Assembly: GCA_964588325.1 (NCBI GenBank)
Contig: CAZPOR010000001.1
Location: 186,001 to 250,000, forward strand
Length of the DNA stretch: 64,000 nucleotides
Origin: Thiovibrio sp964588325
GTDB lineage: Bacteria; Desulfobacterota; Desulfobulbia; Desulfobulbales; Desulfurivibrionaceae
Direction: 5' to 3'
This document shows positions 1 to 7,594 of this stretch, piece after piece. The notes under the pieces were generated by a model that made no database searches, was not told the DNA's origin, and saw only the letters and a program-made list of their open reading frames with translations. Each line of letters begins with the position of its first letter. The stretch's first letter is position 1. The position numbers were made by a program, and so were the translations under genes.

Positions 1-210
1 TCCGAGGCTGTCGGCCAGGAAAAGGTCGGTGATGACGAGGGCTGTCAGGCCGCCGATGCTCAGGCCTGCCAGTATTCTTGCCTCGGGGTAGGTGTCGCTG
101 CTGTCCACCACCATGGCGACAACCTCGCCGGAGGTTTTTTTCTCCACCCCGGAGATGGCCGCGGCGATCCGCTGCTTTTCCGCCTCTGTAAAAAAAGTCT
201 CTGCGCGCAT
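1..210 (-). CDS. TPM-domain protein, N-terminal part (runs off the window)
   Basis: The reverse strand from the ATG at 210 is open through position 1, giving 70 codons of an incomplete protein. The first 35 residues read like the start of a TPM domain (a helix rich in Glu/Lys/Ala, then SGEVVAMVVDSSDTYPEA), followed by a hydrophobic stretch that could be a membrane segment. No signal peptide precedes the domain, unlike the neighbour at 214-1077, so the domain probably faces the cytoplasm or relies on the following membrane segment. It starts three bases after the stop of the upstream TPM gene, which points to one transcript lemA, TPM 1, TPM 2. TPM proteins of this paired kind are common beside lemA; their biochemical role is not settled. 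Confidence 0.75.
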   Translation of the reverse strand, partial: MRAETFFTEAEKQRIAAAISGVEKKTSGEVVAMVVDSSDTYPEARILAGLSIGGLTALVITDLFLADSLG

Positions 211-213
211 TAT

Positions 214-1077
214 CTACCAGCCCCCCGAGGCGCCGCCGCCTCCGAACCCGCCACCGCCGAAGCCGCCGAAACCTCCGCCCCCGCCGCTGCCAAAACCGCC
301 GCCTCCCATATACAATCCTCCCCCCCGTCCGGCATTGGCAAAGAGGATCGGGAGCAGCAGCCCCAACAAGGCCCCGCCCGGGATAAGGAGGAGCAGGATC
401 AACCAGCCCAGGGGCGAAGAGACCCCGAGGGAGGCGAACAGCGGCAGGAGCGCCGCTCCGGTGAGGGCGCCTGCCGGTTTGCTCAGCCGGCCGAGAAAGC
501 CGACCAGGATGGCAAAGAAGATGAGGTAGTTGAACAGGGAGGATTGGCCGGAAGTGCGCGTTCCCCGGCCAGGTCTGCCGGTACCCTTGAATTCGCCCCG
601 GGTGGCGCTGATGATCGCGGAAACTCCGGCGGCAAACCCTTCGTCAAGCTGGCCCGCCTTGAAGTGCGGATATATGACCTGGTCAACGATGCGGCCGGCA
701 AGAAGGTCGGTCAGCACCCCTTCCAACCCGCGGCCCACCTCGATGCGGATCTTGCGGTCGCCCTTGCTGACCAGGAGTAGGACCCCGTTGTCCTTGCCCT
801 TCTGGCCGATCTTCCAGGCCTCCACCGTGCGGATGCTGAAATCCTCCAGCGCGTCGCCTTCGAGGGAGGGGATGGTCAGCACCGCGATCTGGGTGGAATC
901 GGACTGCTCAAAGGCCAGGAGCGTCTGCTCCAGTCTCTGGCGTTCAGCCGGAGAGATCATCCCGGCCAGATCGGTGACATATCCCTGGTATTGCGGAACC
1001 TCCAGCGCCGTGGCTGCTGCGGGAGCAACAACAAAGAGAAAGCAGAGGCCGAGAAGAAAGAGGAGCCGCTGCGCCAT
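214..1077 (-). CDS. Exported TPM-domain protein with Gly-rich tail (YgcG type)
   Basis: 287 residues from the chosen ATG at 1077, which begins directly at a signal peptide (MAQRLLFLLG, then a long hydrophobic run ending at APAAA-TA). An ATG at 1116 would add 13 polar residues ahead of the signal and is less likely. After the signal comes a TPM domain of about 120 residues (YQGYVTDLAGMIS, DSTQIAVLTIPSL, GVLLLVSKGDRKIRIEVGRG), two hydrophobic segments near residues 190-250, and a C-terminal tail made almost only of Gly, Phe and Ser ending in SGGW. This is the usual YgcG architecture: an exported, membrane-anchored TPM domain. It follows lemA closely, an arrangement seen in many bacteria. Function in envelope maintenance is only inferred. 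Confidence 0.85.
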   Translation of the reverse strand: MAQRLLFLLGLCFLFVVAPAAATALEVPQYQGYVTDLAGMISPAERQRLEQTLLAFEQSDSTQIAVLTIPSLEGDALEDFSIRTVEAWKIGQKGKDNGVLLLVSKGDRKIRIEVGRGLEGVLTDLLAGRIVDQVIYPHFKAGQLDEGFAAGVSAIISATRGEFKGTGRPGRGTRTSGQSSLFNYLIFFAILVGFLGRLSKPAGALTGAALLPLFASLGVSSPLGWLILLLLIPGGALLGLLLPILFANAGRGGGLYMGGGGFGSGGGGGFGGFGGGGFGGGGASGGW

Positions 1078-1119
1078 GCCGGCCCGATGTGCGGTATGCC
1101 GCCCAGGGTGCGACATGGG

Positions 1120-1704
1120 TTAGAACTTTACCGCCGGGGCCTTGGCCGCGCCCTCTTCCGCCTTGAAAGCCTCGCGGCGCGGCAGTTGGAGCATGAGTCT
1201 GTTGGTCAGGTTGTTGGGGAAGGTGCGGATAGAGGTGTTGAAGATCCGCACTGCCTCGTTGTAACGGACCCGGGCCACGTTGATCCGGTTTTCCGTGCCT
1301 TCGAGCTGGTGCTGGAAATCGAGGAAATTCTGGTTGGCCTTGAGGTCGGGATAGCGCTCCACCACCACCATCAGGCGGGAGAGGGCGGAGGAAAGCCCTC
1401 CCTGCGCTTCCTGGAATTTGGCAAAAGCCTGGGGGTTATTGACCACTTCGGCCCCCGCCTGAATAGTGCCGACCTTGGCCCGCGCCTCGGTGACGGCGGT
1501 GAGGGTCTCTTTTTCGTGGGCCGCGTAGGCCTTTACCGCTTCCACCAGATTGGGGATGAGATCTGCTCGCCGCTGGTAGGAGGCTTCCACATCGCCCCAG
1601 GCCGCGATCACGGCTTCGTCGTTTTGCTGGATGGTGTTGTAGCCGCAACCGCTCAAACCCAGTGCGAGAAGCGCGACACTGACAAATACGAGGAATCTCT
1701 GCAT
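1120..1704 (-). CDS. lemA: LemA family lipoprotein
   Basis: 194 residues. The ATG at 1704 is chosen because an AAGGAG ribosome-binding site lies eight bases ahead of it. The N-terminus is a lipoprotein signal with the lipobox LSGC, so Cys would become the lipidated residue. The rest is the typical LemA helical domain: NDEAVIAAWGDVEASYQRRADLIPNL, then long helices with repeated Ala/Glu, and the late motif VRYNEAVRIFNT. LemA proteins are membrane-anchored with most of the chain outside the cytoplasm; their molecular role is poorly known. The next two genes downstream are TPM-domain proteins, a conserved partnership that suggests a shared envelope task. Confidence 0.9.
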   Translation of the reverse strand: MQRFLVFVSVALLALGLSGCGYNTIQQNDEAVIAAWGDVEASYQRRADLIPNLVEAVKAYAAHEKETLTAVTEARAKVGTIQAGAEVVNNPQAFAKFQEAQGGLSSALSRLMVVVERYPDLKANQNFLDFQHQLEGTENRINVARVRYNEAVRIFNTSIRTFPNNLTNRLMLQLPRREAFKAEEGAAKAPAVKF

Positions 1705-1808
1705 GGTGGTTCTCCTTACAATGGTCTTGGGAAATCGTGATATTGGTGTCTTCCTCCGTGGATCCGGCGACAACAGGCACGGCGGGGAGGAAATATCCGG
1801 AAAACAAC

Positions 1809-1884
1809 TGGTGCCCTCGGTACGACTTGAACGTACGACCTACCGCTTAGGAGGCGGTTGCTCTATCCCCTGAGCTACGAGGGC
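1809..1884 (-). tRNA. tRNA-Arg (anticodon CCT)
   Basis: Read on the reverse strand, the 76 bases fold as a full cloverleaf. The acceptor stem is GCCCTCG pairing with CGAGGGC, the D arm holds AGCTCAGGGGATAGAGC, the anticodon stem ACCGC/GCGGT encloses loop CTCCTAA with anticodon CCT, and the T arm contains GTTCAAGTC. The 3' CCA is encoded. The anticodon reads AGG, so the charge is arginine. It stands alone between lemA and nnr on the strand of lemA. Confidence 0.96.
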
Positions 1885-2362
1885 TGATGGATTTCTTGTC
1901 TCAGCACAAAAGAAGGGTCGTACTATACCATCGGCAGTTCAATGCGCAATATCTTTCTTGGCTGGAAGCGCTTGTGCCGCTTGGCAGAAGACTGATCCGG
2001 ACGGGCGTGATCATGCCTCTGCTGTGCGCTCTCCGGGGTGGAAAAAGATGTGGGGGAAATGGTGGCCTCCTAACAGGGAAACAGTGACTTGTTTCGCAAG
2101 GAAAAAGAGAGAGTTACGCCCCCATTTCCGCCGCTGCCGGTTGTTTTCCTTCCTGCCGCCCGCACGGTTTGTCGCGGCCCGCGCCTCTTCGCGACTGGAA
2201 CAAAAATGCTGGCCCGCCTGCCCGGATGTGCTAGAATGACGCAGGATACATTGAAACCGGGCAGGGAACGGGACGTCTTTGTCCTAAACGTTTTCGGGGT
2301 GAGCCCCGGCGCTGTCGGACGCTCGTGCCCAGAGCGCGCCGGATATTTGAGGGAGATGCGGA
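1885..2362. other. Intergenic region upstream of nnr, with a weak promoter
   Basis: No convincing gene: the open frames here lack family-like sequence and ribosome-binding sites. An extended -10 element (TG-C-TAGAAT, 2229-2237) lies about 125 bases before nnr on the + strand and is a possible promoter, but no good -35 is visible. A GGAGATGCGGA stretch just before 2363 provides the nnr ribosome-binding site. Confidence 0.35.
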
Positions 2363-3919
2363 ATGAAGATTGCCACTGCGGAACAGATGCTGCTCTGCGA
2401 GAGATTGACCAGCGCGGAATACGGCATTTCCGGTCTGGAATTGATGGAAAATGCAGGCCGCGGCACGGTGGCGGCCATGGCCCGCCATTTTGGCGGGCTG
2501 GCCGAACGCAAGGTGCTTATTTTTACCGGTCCCGGCAATAATGGGGGCGATGGGCTGGTGATCGCCCGGCTTCTTTTGGAACAGGGCGCCCGGCCACAGG
2601 TGGTGAGTCTGGTTCCCCTTGAAAAATTGCAGGGGGATGCGGCGCGAAATCTGGAGCGGGTCAAGCAGTTGGCCATGCCGCTCTACACCTGCCTTGACGA
2701 AGAGGAATTATCCTGGGTGGAACGGCTGGCGGGGGAGAGCGATCTTCTGGTGGACGCCCTTTTCGGCACGGGGCTGCGCAGCGCGGTCACCGGGGTGTTC
2801 GCCGCGGTGATCAGATGTCTCAATGCCAGCCCCCTGCCGGTGGTGGCGGTGGATATCCCCTCCGGGCTGGCTGGCGACACCGGTATTCCCCAAGGCGTCA
2901 GTGTCCGGGCGCAACTTACCTGCACCTACGGTCTGCCCAAGTTTGCCCAGGTCGAACCGCCGGGCAAGGAATATGTCGGGGTGCTTGAGGTTATCGATAT
3001 CGGCATCCCCTCCGAGGTGGCGGAGCGGATCGGGATTACGGTGGAGTGGCTGGATCATGTCTGGGTCAAGGGAGTGATCCCGGCGCGGGGGATGGCGTCC
3101 CACAAGGGAACCTTTGGCCATCTGCTGGCGTTGGCGGGTTCGCTGGGCAAAGCCGGGGCAGCGGTGCTCTGCGGCTTGGGCGCGGCGCGCTCCGGGGCAG
3201 GGCTGGTGACCATCGCCGCGCCTAAGATGCTCTGTGGGGTGGTGCAGGGCGCGTTGCCCGAGGCCATGACCGAACCGCTCGCTTTTTCGCAAAACTATCT
3301 CTCCGAACCCGACTGCGAACAGTTGCTGGCCTCGGTCCATGGCAAGGCGGCGGTGGCTGTTGGCCCCGGCCTGGGGACAGCGGAAGAAACCGGGCAGGTG
3401 GTGCGCAAGTTTTACCGGGAGTTGCGGCAACCCATGGTGGTTGATGCCGACGGCCTCAATCTGCTGGCCGGAGAGGTTGCCGTGCTTGCCGCCGGGCCCA
3501 GGGTCTTGACTCCCCATCCCGGGGAAATGTCCCGATTGGCAGGGATTTCAACCGTTGAGATACAGGGCAAGCGTCGGGAGGTGGCTGCGGATTTTGCGAA
3601 ACGGCATGGAGTGTATCTGGTCCTGAAGGGGGCGTCCACGATCATTGCCGCGCCGGACGGGCGGTTGGCCATCAATCCCACCGGCAATCCCGGCATGGCC
3701 GCGGGCGGCATGGGCGATGTGCTGACCGGACTCATCGGCGGCCTGTTGGCCCAGGGCGTGGCGCCTTTCGAGGCGTCCTGCCTGGGGGTTTACGTTCACG
3801 GCCTGGCCGGGGACAGGATTGTCCGGGCAGGGCGGCCGTTTGGTTTTCTGGCCGGCGAATTGGCTGCGGAGATTCCCGCGGCCTTTCAAGAGGTGCTGGA
3901 GAGTGGCGGCGCACGATAG
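2363..3919 (+). CDS. nnr: Bifunctional NAD(P)H-hydrate repair enzyme (epimerase + ADP-dependent dehydratase)
   Basis: 518 residues, the normal length of the fused enzyme that repairs hydrated NADH and NADPH. Residues 1-215 form the YjeF-type epimerase domain, with the loop GPGNNGGDGLVIARLL and the later VVAVDIPSGLAGDTG. Residues 230-518 form the ribokinase-like ADP-dependent dehydratase, with HKGTFGHLLALAGS, VVDADGLNLL, LTPHPGEMSRL and the nucleotide-binding end NPTGNPGMAAGGMGDVLTG. The start is supported by GGAGATGCGGA just upstream. A CBS-domain gene follows 71 bases later on the same strand and may share the transcript. Confidence 0.95.
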   Translation: MKIATAEQMLLCERLTSAEYGISGLELMENAGRGTVAAMARHFGGLAERKVLIFTGPGNNGGDGLVIARLLLEQGARPQVVSLVPLEKLQGDAARNLERVKQLAMPLYTCLDEEELSWVERLAGESDLLVDALFGTGLRSAVTGVFAAVIRCLNASPLPVVAVDIPSGLAGDTGIPQGVSVRAQLTCTYGLPKFAQVEPPGKEYVGVLEVIDIGIPSEVAERIGITVEWLDHVWVKGVIPARGMASHKGTFGHLLALAGSLGKAGAAVLCGLGAARSGAGLVTIAAPKMLCGVVQGALPEAMTEPLAFSQNYLSEPDCEQLLASVHGKAAVAVGPGLGTAEETGQVVRKFYRELRQPMVVDADGLNLLAGEVAVLAAGPRVLTPHPGEMSRLAGISTVEIQGKRREVAADFAKRHGVYLVLKGASTIIAAPDGRLAINPTGNPGMAAGGMGDVLTGLIGGLLAQGVAPFEASCLGVYVHGLAGDRIVRAGRPFGFLAGELAAEIPAAFQEVLESGGAR

Positions 3920-3990
3920 ATGATTGGGGGGGATAATCCGTAACAGGGTGTTTCTGCGGTTGCGCGTTAATTTTTTTGGGGAGAAAACAC

Positions 3991-4443
3991 ATGCTGATAG
4001 CCAAGGAGATCATGGCGAAGAAGGTTGTTTCGGTAAAGGCGGATCTGCCGGTGGAAAAACTGGCGGGCGTTCTCTGGGCGCACCGCATCAACGGGGCGCC
4101 GGTGGTCGACGAGGACGGGCTGCTTATCGGCGTGGTGACGGAAAGCGATCTGGTGGATCAGACCAAGAGGTTTCATATCCCCACCGCCATTTCCATTTTG
4201 GATTCGGTTATCTTTTTGGACCGCGCCAAAACAGTGGAAAAGGAGATCACCAAAATGACCGGCGCCACGGTGGGGGATATCTGCTCTCCGGAACCCGTGA
4301 CCATTCGCGAGGATACCCCCCTGGACGAAATCGCCACCATCATGGCCGAGAAAAAGGTCCATACCCTGCCGGTGCTCAAGAACGGCGTTCTGGTAGGAGT
4401 GGTCGGCAAATCGGATATTATCCGGACCCTGGCCAGAGGGTAA
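3991..4443 (+). CDS. CBS-domain pair protein
   Basis: 150 residues, consisting almost entirely of two CBS repeats (about residues 8-60 and 90-148). Each has the expected endings: GAPVVDEDGLLIGVVTESDL in repeat one and HTLPVLKNGVLVGVVGKSDI in repeat two. Such stand-alone pairs bind adenine nucleotides and regulate a partner protein; no partner is evident here. The ATG at 3991 has a GGGGAG ribosome-binding site at good spacing. Repeat copies of a two-hairpin element begin at its stop codon. Confidence 0.88.
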   Translation: MLIAKEIMAKKVVSVKADLPVEKLAGVLWAHRINGAPVVDEDGLLIGVVTESDLVDQTKRFHIPTAISILDSVIFLDRAKTVEKEITKMTGATVGDICSPEPVTIREDTPLDEIATIMAEKKVHTLPVLKNGVLVGVVGKSDIIRTLARG

Positions 4444-4494
4444 AGCTGAGTTGAGCAGCTTGCCTGCTCAAACGAAACTTATACCCGGAGGGTG
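4442..4494 (+). repeat. Two-hairpin repeat element, copy A
   Basis: Begins AAAGCTGAGTTGAGCAG and contains a perfect 8-base stem TTGAGCAG/CTGCTCAA around loop CTTGC. It is followed by ACGAAACTTAT and a small ACCC-GGAG-GGT hairpin. The first 28 bases are identical to copy C at 34988, which lies in the rpmB leader. Copy B follows immediately. Noncoding. Confidence 0.8.
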
Positions 4495-4550
4495 AAAAGC
4501 TGAGTTGAGCAGCTTGCCTGCGCAAACGGAACGGATGTACTTTGGGTATA
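4495..4550 (+). repeat. Two-hairpin repeat element, copy B (diverged)
   Basis: A tandem second copy directly after copy A. It matches for about 25 bases (AAAGCTGAGTTGAGCAGC onward), but CTGCGC replaces CTGCTC, breaking part of the first stem. The distal half keeps only GGGTATAA-like traces. It ends just before the 3' end of the convergent pabB gene. Confidence 0.7.
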
Positions 4551-4569
4551 ATCATGGACACGCTCTAAA

Positions 4570-6498
4570 TCAGCCGAGCCGGACCTGGACCAGGCCGCGC
4601 ACCGAGTTGCCCACGAAAAGCGCCTCGGCGTGTTCAAGATCCCGGCGGGTCAGGATGGCTTCCCGCACCGGGAGAGGGGCGTGCTCCATCAGATATCTTC
4701 GGAAAACTCCGGGCAGAAGTCCGCATTCCATGGCTGGGGTAAGCAGGGTTCCCCCGCGCAGGATAAAGATGGAGGTGATGCTTCCCTCGGTCACCTCTCC
4801 GCGGCTGTTGGTAAAAAGCACCTCGTACCCCCCCTTGGCCACGGCCCGTTGCCGCTCGCTGTCGTACAGCGCTCTCCGGGTGGTTTTGTGAAAGAGCCAC
4901 GGGGCGTTGGGATCCGTTGTTTCGGATGAGAATGTCACTTCCGGCAGTTCTGCGCGGGAAGTCTGCGGCATCGGCCAGATGATGGAGGCCGGGGCCGGGC
5001 AGGGGGCGGCAGCGAGTTCCATCTGGCCGCTTCGTGCCAGGGTCAGCCGCACCCGCATGGGCGAGGAGGCAAAATCCAGGGCCAGCCTCTCAAGCCGGGC
5101 CAGAACCTCGGGCGGGTTTGCGGGATAGCGGAAATAGGCGGCGGAAGCGGCCAGCCGTTCCAGATGTTCTCTCTGGAGCCAGTAGCCGGAGCCGGGCTGC
5201 CAGAGCAGGGTTTCAATCAGGCTGAAGGGGGGAGCCGGGTCGCTCAGGAAATGTCCCTTGAGCAGGCATTCCCGCCACTCCTGTTCCGGGTCGGAATCGT
5301 GGATGATCCCGGAGCCGATGCCCATTTCGCCTCTGCTCCCGTTGAGTTCGATGGTGCGGATCGGCACATTGAAGGTTGCCTCGCCCGTGGGGGTGATACA
5401 GCCGATGGCCCCGGTGTAGACGCCGCGAGGCCCGTTTTCCAGCTCGCGGATGATTTCCATGGTTCGGATCTTGGGGGCGCCGGTAACAGAGCCGCACGGG
5501 AACAGGGCCTTGAACAGGGATTCGATCCGTGCTTCCCTGGGCAGATGGCCGGTGATGGTGGAGGTCATCTGGTGCAGGGTCTCGTAGGTTTCTATGTCGA
5601 AGAGGGAGCGAGTCTTCACCGTTCCCGGGGTGCAGATGCGGCCCAAGTCATTGCGCAGCAGATCGACGATCATCACGTTTTCGCTGCGGTTTTTTTCATC
5701 GGTCTGCAAAAACGCCATCAACCGCGCGTCTTCGGCCTGATACGGGCCGCGGCGGATGGTGCCTTTCATGGGGCGGACCAGGCACTGTTCGCCGCTCCTC
5801 TTGAAAAACAGTTCCGGAGAAAAGGAAAGAATGCGTTGATTGCCGGAGCGGAGGTAGGCGCCGAAGGAGACGCTCTGGTTGCGGCGCAACGCCTGATAGA
5901 GCGCTTCCGGTGAACCCGTGAAGTCAAAGAGCAGCTTCAGGGTGAAGTTTACCTGGTAGGTGTCGCCGCTTTCGATATATTCCTTGATCCTGGCAAGGGC
6001 GGCGATGTAATCGGTTTGCCCGAGGTTGGGACGCAGATTGGTGATGCGGTAGCCGGTGGGGGGGTCGGTTTGGGGCGGATTCGGCCAAAGGGCGCCGAGC
6101 GGTTCTTGCGAGAGGTGGTCGAAAATCAGAGGGGCGCGGAACACGCCCAGTCTGGCCAGGGGCTTGTGCGGGCCGGGGCGGATGTGTTTTGCCAGGGAGG
6201 GTTCGAGCAGATACCCGAATTCATATCCCAGCCAGCCAGCCAGATACAACCCCTCTGCGAGAAAATCCTCGGCCTGCTGGAAAAACCGGGCAGGGTCATC
6301 GTGGGGGTAACAGACAAGATGGGTTACCGGGTTGTGAAAAAAATAGGAGCGCGATTCCTCGGCGGTTACCCGGCTGGTCTCAAGAAAAACGCAGTCCTCG
6401 CTGGCCGCCATGGCCATGATCCGGGCTAAGGTCTCGTCTGTCAGGGGGCAGGGCATTGGGGTTTTTTCATGATGGTTATCTTGTCCGGCGCAGAGCAT
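4570..6498 (-). CDS. pabB: Aminodeoxychorismate synthase component I fused to aminodeoxychorismate lyase (PabB-PabC)
   Basis: 642 residues making p-aminobenzoate for folate. Residues 1-390 are the chorismate-binding PabB part: RPMKGTIRRG, whose Lys fits aminodeoxychorismate synthase rather than anthranilate synthase (which has Ala there), HQMTSTITG, CGSVTGAPKIRTMEIIRELE and GIGSGIIHDSDPEQEW. Residues 400-642 are a class IV PLP lyase with FHKTTRRALYD, whose Lys is the likely PLP lysine, and EVTEGSITSIF. The two steps are therefore on one chain; the glutamine amidotransferase partner PabA is not in the window. The start is uncertain: the ATG at 6498 has only a distant AAGGA, and an in-frame ATG lies at 6456. 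Confidence 0.93.
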   Translation of the reverse strand: MLCAGQDNHHEKTPMPCPLTDETLARIMAMAASEDCVFLETSRVTAEESRSYFFHNPVTHLVCYPHDDPARFFQQAEDFLAEGLYLAGWLGYEFGYLLEPSLAKHIRPGPHKPLARLGVFRAPLIFDHLSQEPLGALWPNPPQTDPPTGYRITNLRPNLGQTDYIAALARIKEYIESGDTYQVNFTLKLLFDFTGSPEALYQALRRNQSVSFGAYLRSGNQRILSFSPELFFKRSGEQCLVRPMKGTIRRGPYQAEDARLMAFLQTDEKNRSENVMIVDLLRNDLGRICTPGTVKTRSLFDIETYETLHQMTSTITGHLPREARIESLFKALFPCGSVTGAPKIRTMEIIRELENGPRGVYTGAIGCITPTGEATFNVPIRTIELNGSRGEMGIGSGIIHDSDPEQEWRECLLKGHFLSDPAPPFSLIETLLWQPGSGYWLQREHLERLAASAAYFRYPANPPEVLARLERLALDFASSPMRVRLTLARSGQMELAAAPCPAPASIIWPMPQTSRAELPEVTFSSETTDPNAPWLFHKTTRRALYDSERQRAVAKGGYEVLFTNSRGEVTEGSITSIFILRGGTLLTPAMECGLLPGVFRRYLMEHAPLPVREAILTRRDLEHAEALFVGNSVRGLVQVRLG

Positions 6499-6754
6499 GT
6501 TTCAGGGGAATGTTCCTTTCTGCAGTGTAAATTCTTTACCGAGTCGGGGGAAGTTAAGCAAGGTAAAAAAGGATGCTGCGGGCAGTTGCGGCTTTCTTTG
6601 TGATTTTTGGGGCAAGAGACGCACTTCGTCTTGCGGGAACACTAGGAATATTTTATAAAAACAGGTGCCGGGTGTCGACCGGCATATTTTTGGTGTGGAC
6701 AAAAATTGCTCTGCGTGAGCTTGGTGAGACAATATCTATGGAGGGTTGTGCGTT

Positions 6755-7441
6755 ATGTTGATTAGAGACTGGATGGCGAAAGACGTCCTGACCGTGGATG
6801 AGAACACTTCTCTGATGCGTGCCACCAGGATACTGAAGGAAAACAGCATCCGTCGTCTGCCGGTGGTTTCCCATGGGAAATTGATCGGGATCGTGACGGA
6901 CCGGGATGTGAAAGATGCCTCACCGTCCAAGACAACATCCCTGGACATCCATGAACTGTACTATTTGTTGTCGGAGATGAAGGTGAAGGACGTGATGACC
7001 TCCAATCCGCTTACCCTGAGTGAGGACGATACCCTGGAAAAGGCGGCGCTGGTCATGCTGGAGGACAAAATCTCCGGCCTGCCCGTGGTGGACGGACTGG
7101 GGCATCTTGTCGGGCTGCTGAGCGAAACCGATGTTCTGCGGGGGTTCATTCACAGCACGGGCATCAAGGATGGCGCCATTCAGTTTGTGCTCGATCTGCC
7201 TGATGCCCCCGGTTCGGTGACCCGGGTTATTGAGTGCCTCCGGAAATTCAACGCCAGGGTTATCAGTGTTCTCACCTCGTTCGAGGATGCGCCGGAAGGG
7301 AAAAAACGGGTGGCCGTTCGGGTGATGATCAATGATGCCGGCCAGGAAGAAGCGATGAGCAGGGAGCTGCGGGAAACATTTACCGTGGTCTACCACGGCA
7401 AGGACGAGTTGAAAAACATGCCACGCAAACGGGCTGTTTGA
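6755..7441 (+). CDS. CBS-CBS-ACT protein (AcuB type)
   Basis: 228 residues. Two CBS repeats occupy residues 1-135 (RDWMAKDVLTVDENTSLMRA, RRLPVVSHGKLIGIVTDRDV, then VKDVMTSNPLTLSEDDTLEKA, GLPVVDGLGHLVGLLSETDVL). An ACT-like domain covers about 140-215 (FVLDLPDAPGSVTRVIECLRK). This is the AcuB layout, a nucleotide-sensing and small-molecule-sensing regulator that acts through protein partners. The ATG at 6755 has GGAGGG at proper spacing. It is monocistronic, followed by a strong terminator at 7547. Confidence 0.88.
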   Translation: MLIRDWMAKDVLTVDENTSLMRATRILKENSIRRLPVVSHGKLIGIVTDRDVKDASPSKTTSLDIHELYYLLSEMKVKDVMTSNPLTLSEDDTLEKAALVMLEDKISGLPVVDGLGHLVGLLSETDVLRGFIHSTGIKDGAIQFVLDLPDAPGSVTRVIECLRKFNARVISVLTSFEDAPEGKKRVAVRVMINDAGQEEAMSRELRETFTVVYHGKDELKNMPRKRAV

Positions 7442-7546
7442 TCCGGCATAAGTTGAGAAGATGAAAGCGAGGCAGTGAAGCGGCGGAGCTGATACAAAGC
7501 CCAGGATTTTCAGCGAACTGTCCAAGAAAAGAGTGGACGCATTATG

Positions 7547-7586
7547 AGCCGTGTTGCCGGGAGTGCCCGGAAACACGGCTTTTTTT
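7547..7586 (+). terminator. Intrinsic terminator of the CBS-ACT gene
   Basis: AGCCGTGTT pairs with AACACGGCT, extended inward by CCGG/CCGG around a short loop, followed by seven T. It ends the + strand transcript and lies a few bases from the 3' end of the convergent penicillin-binding protein gene. Confidence 0.92.
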
Positions 7587-7594
7587 ATTCCAGG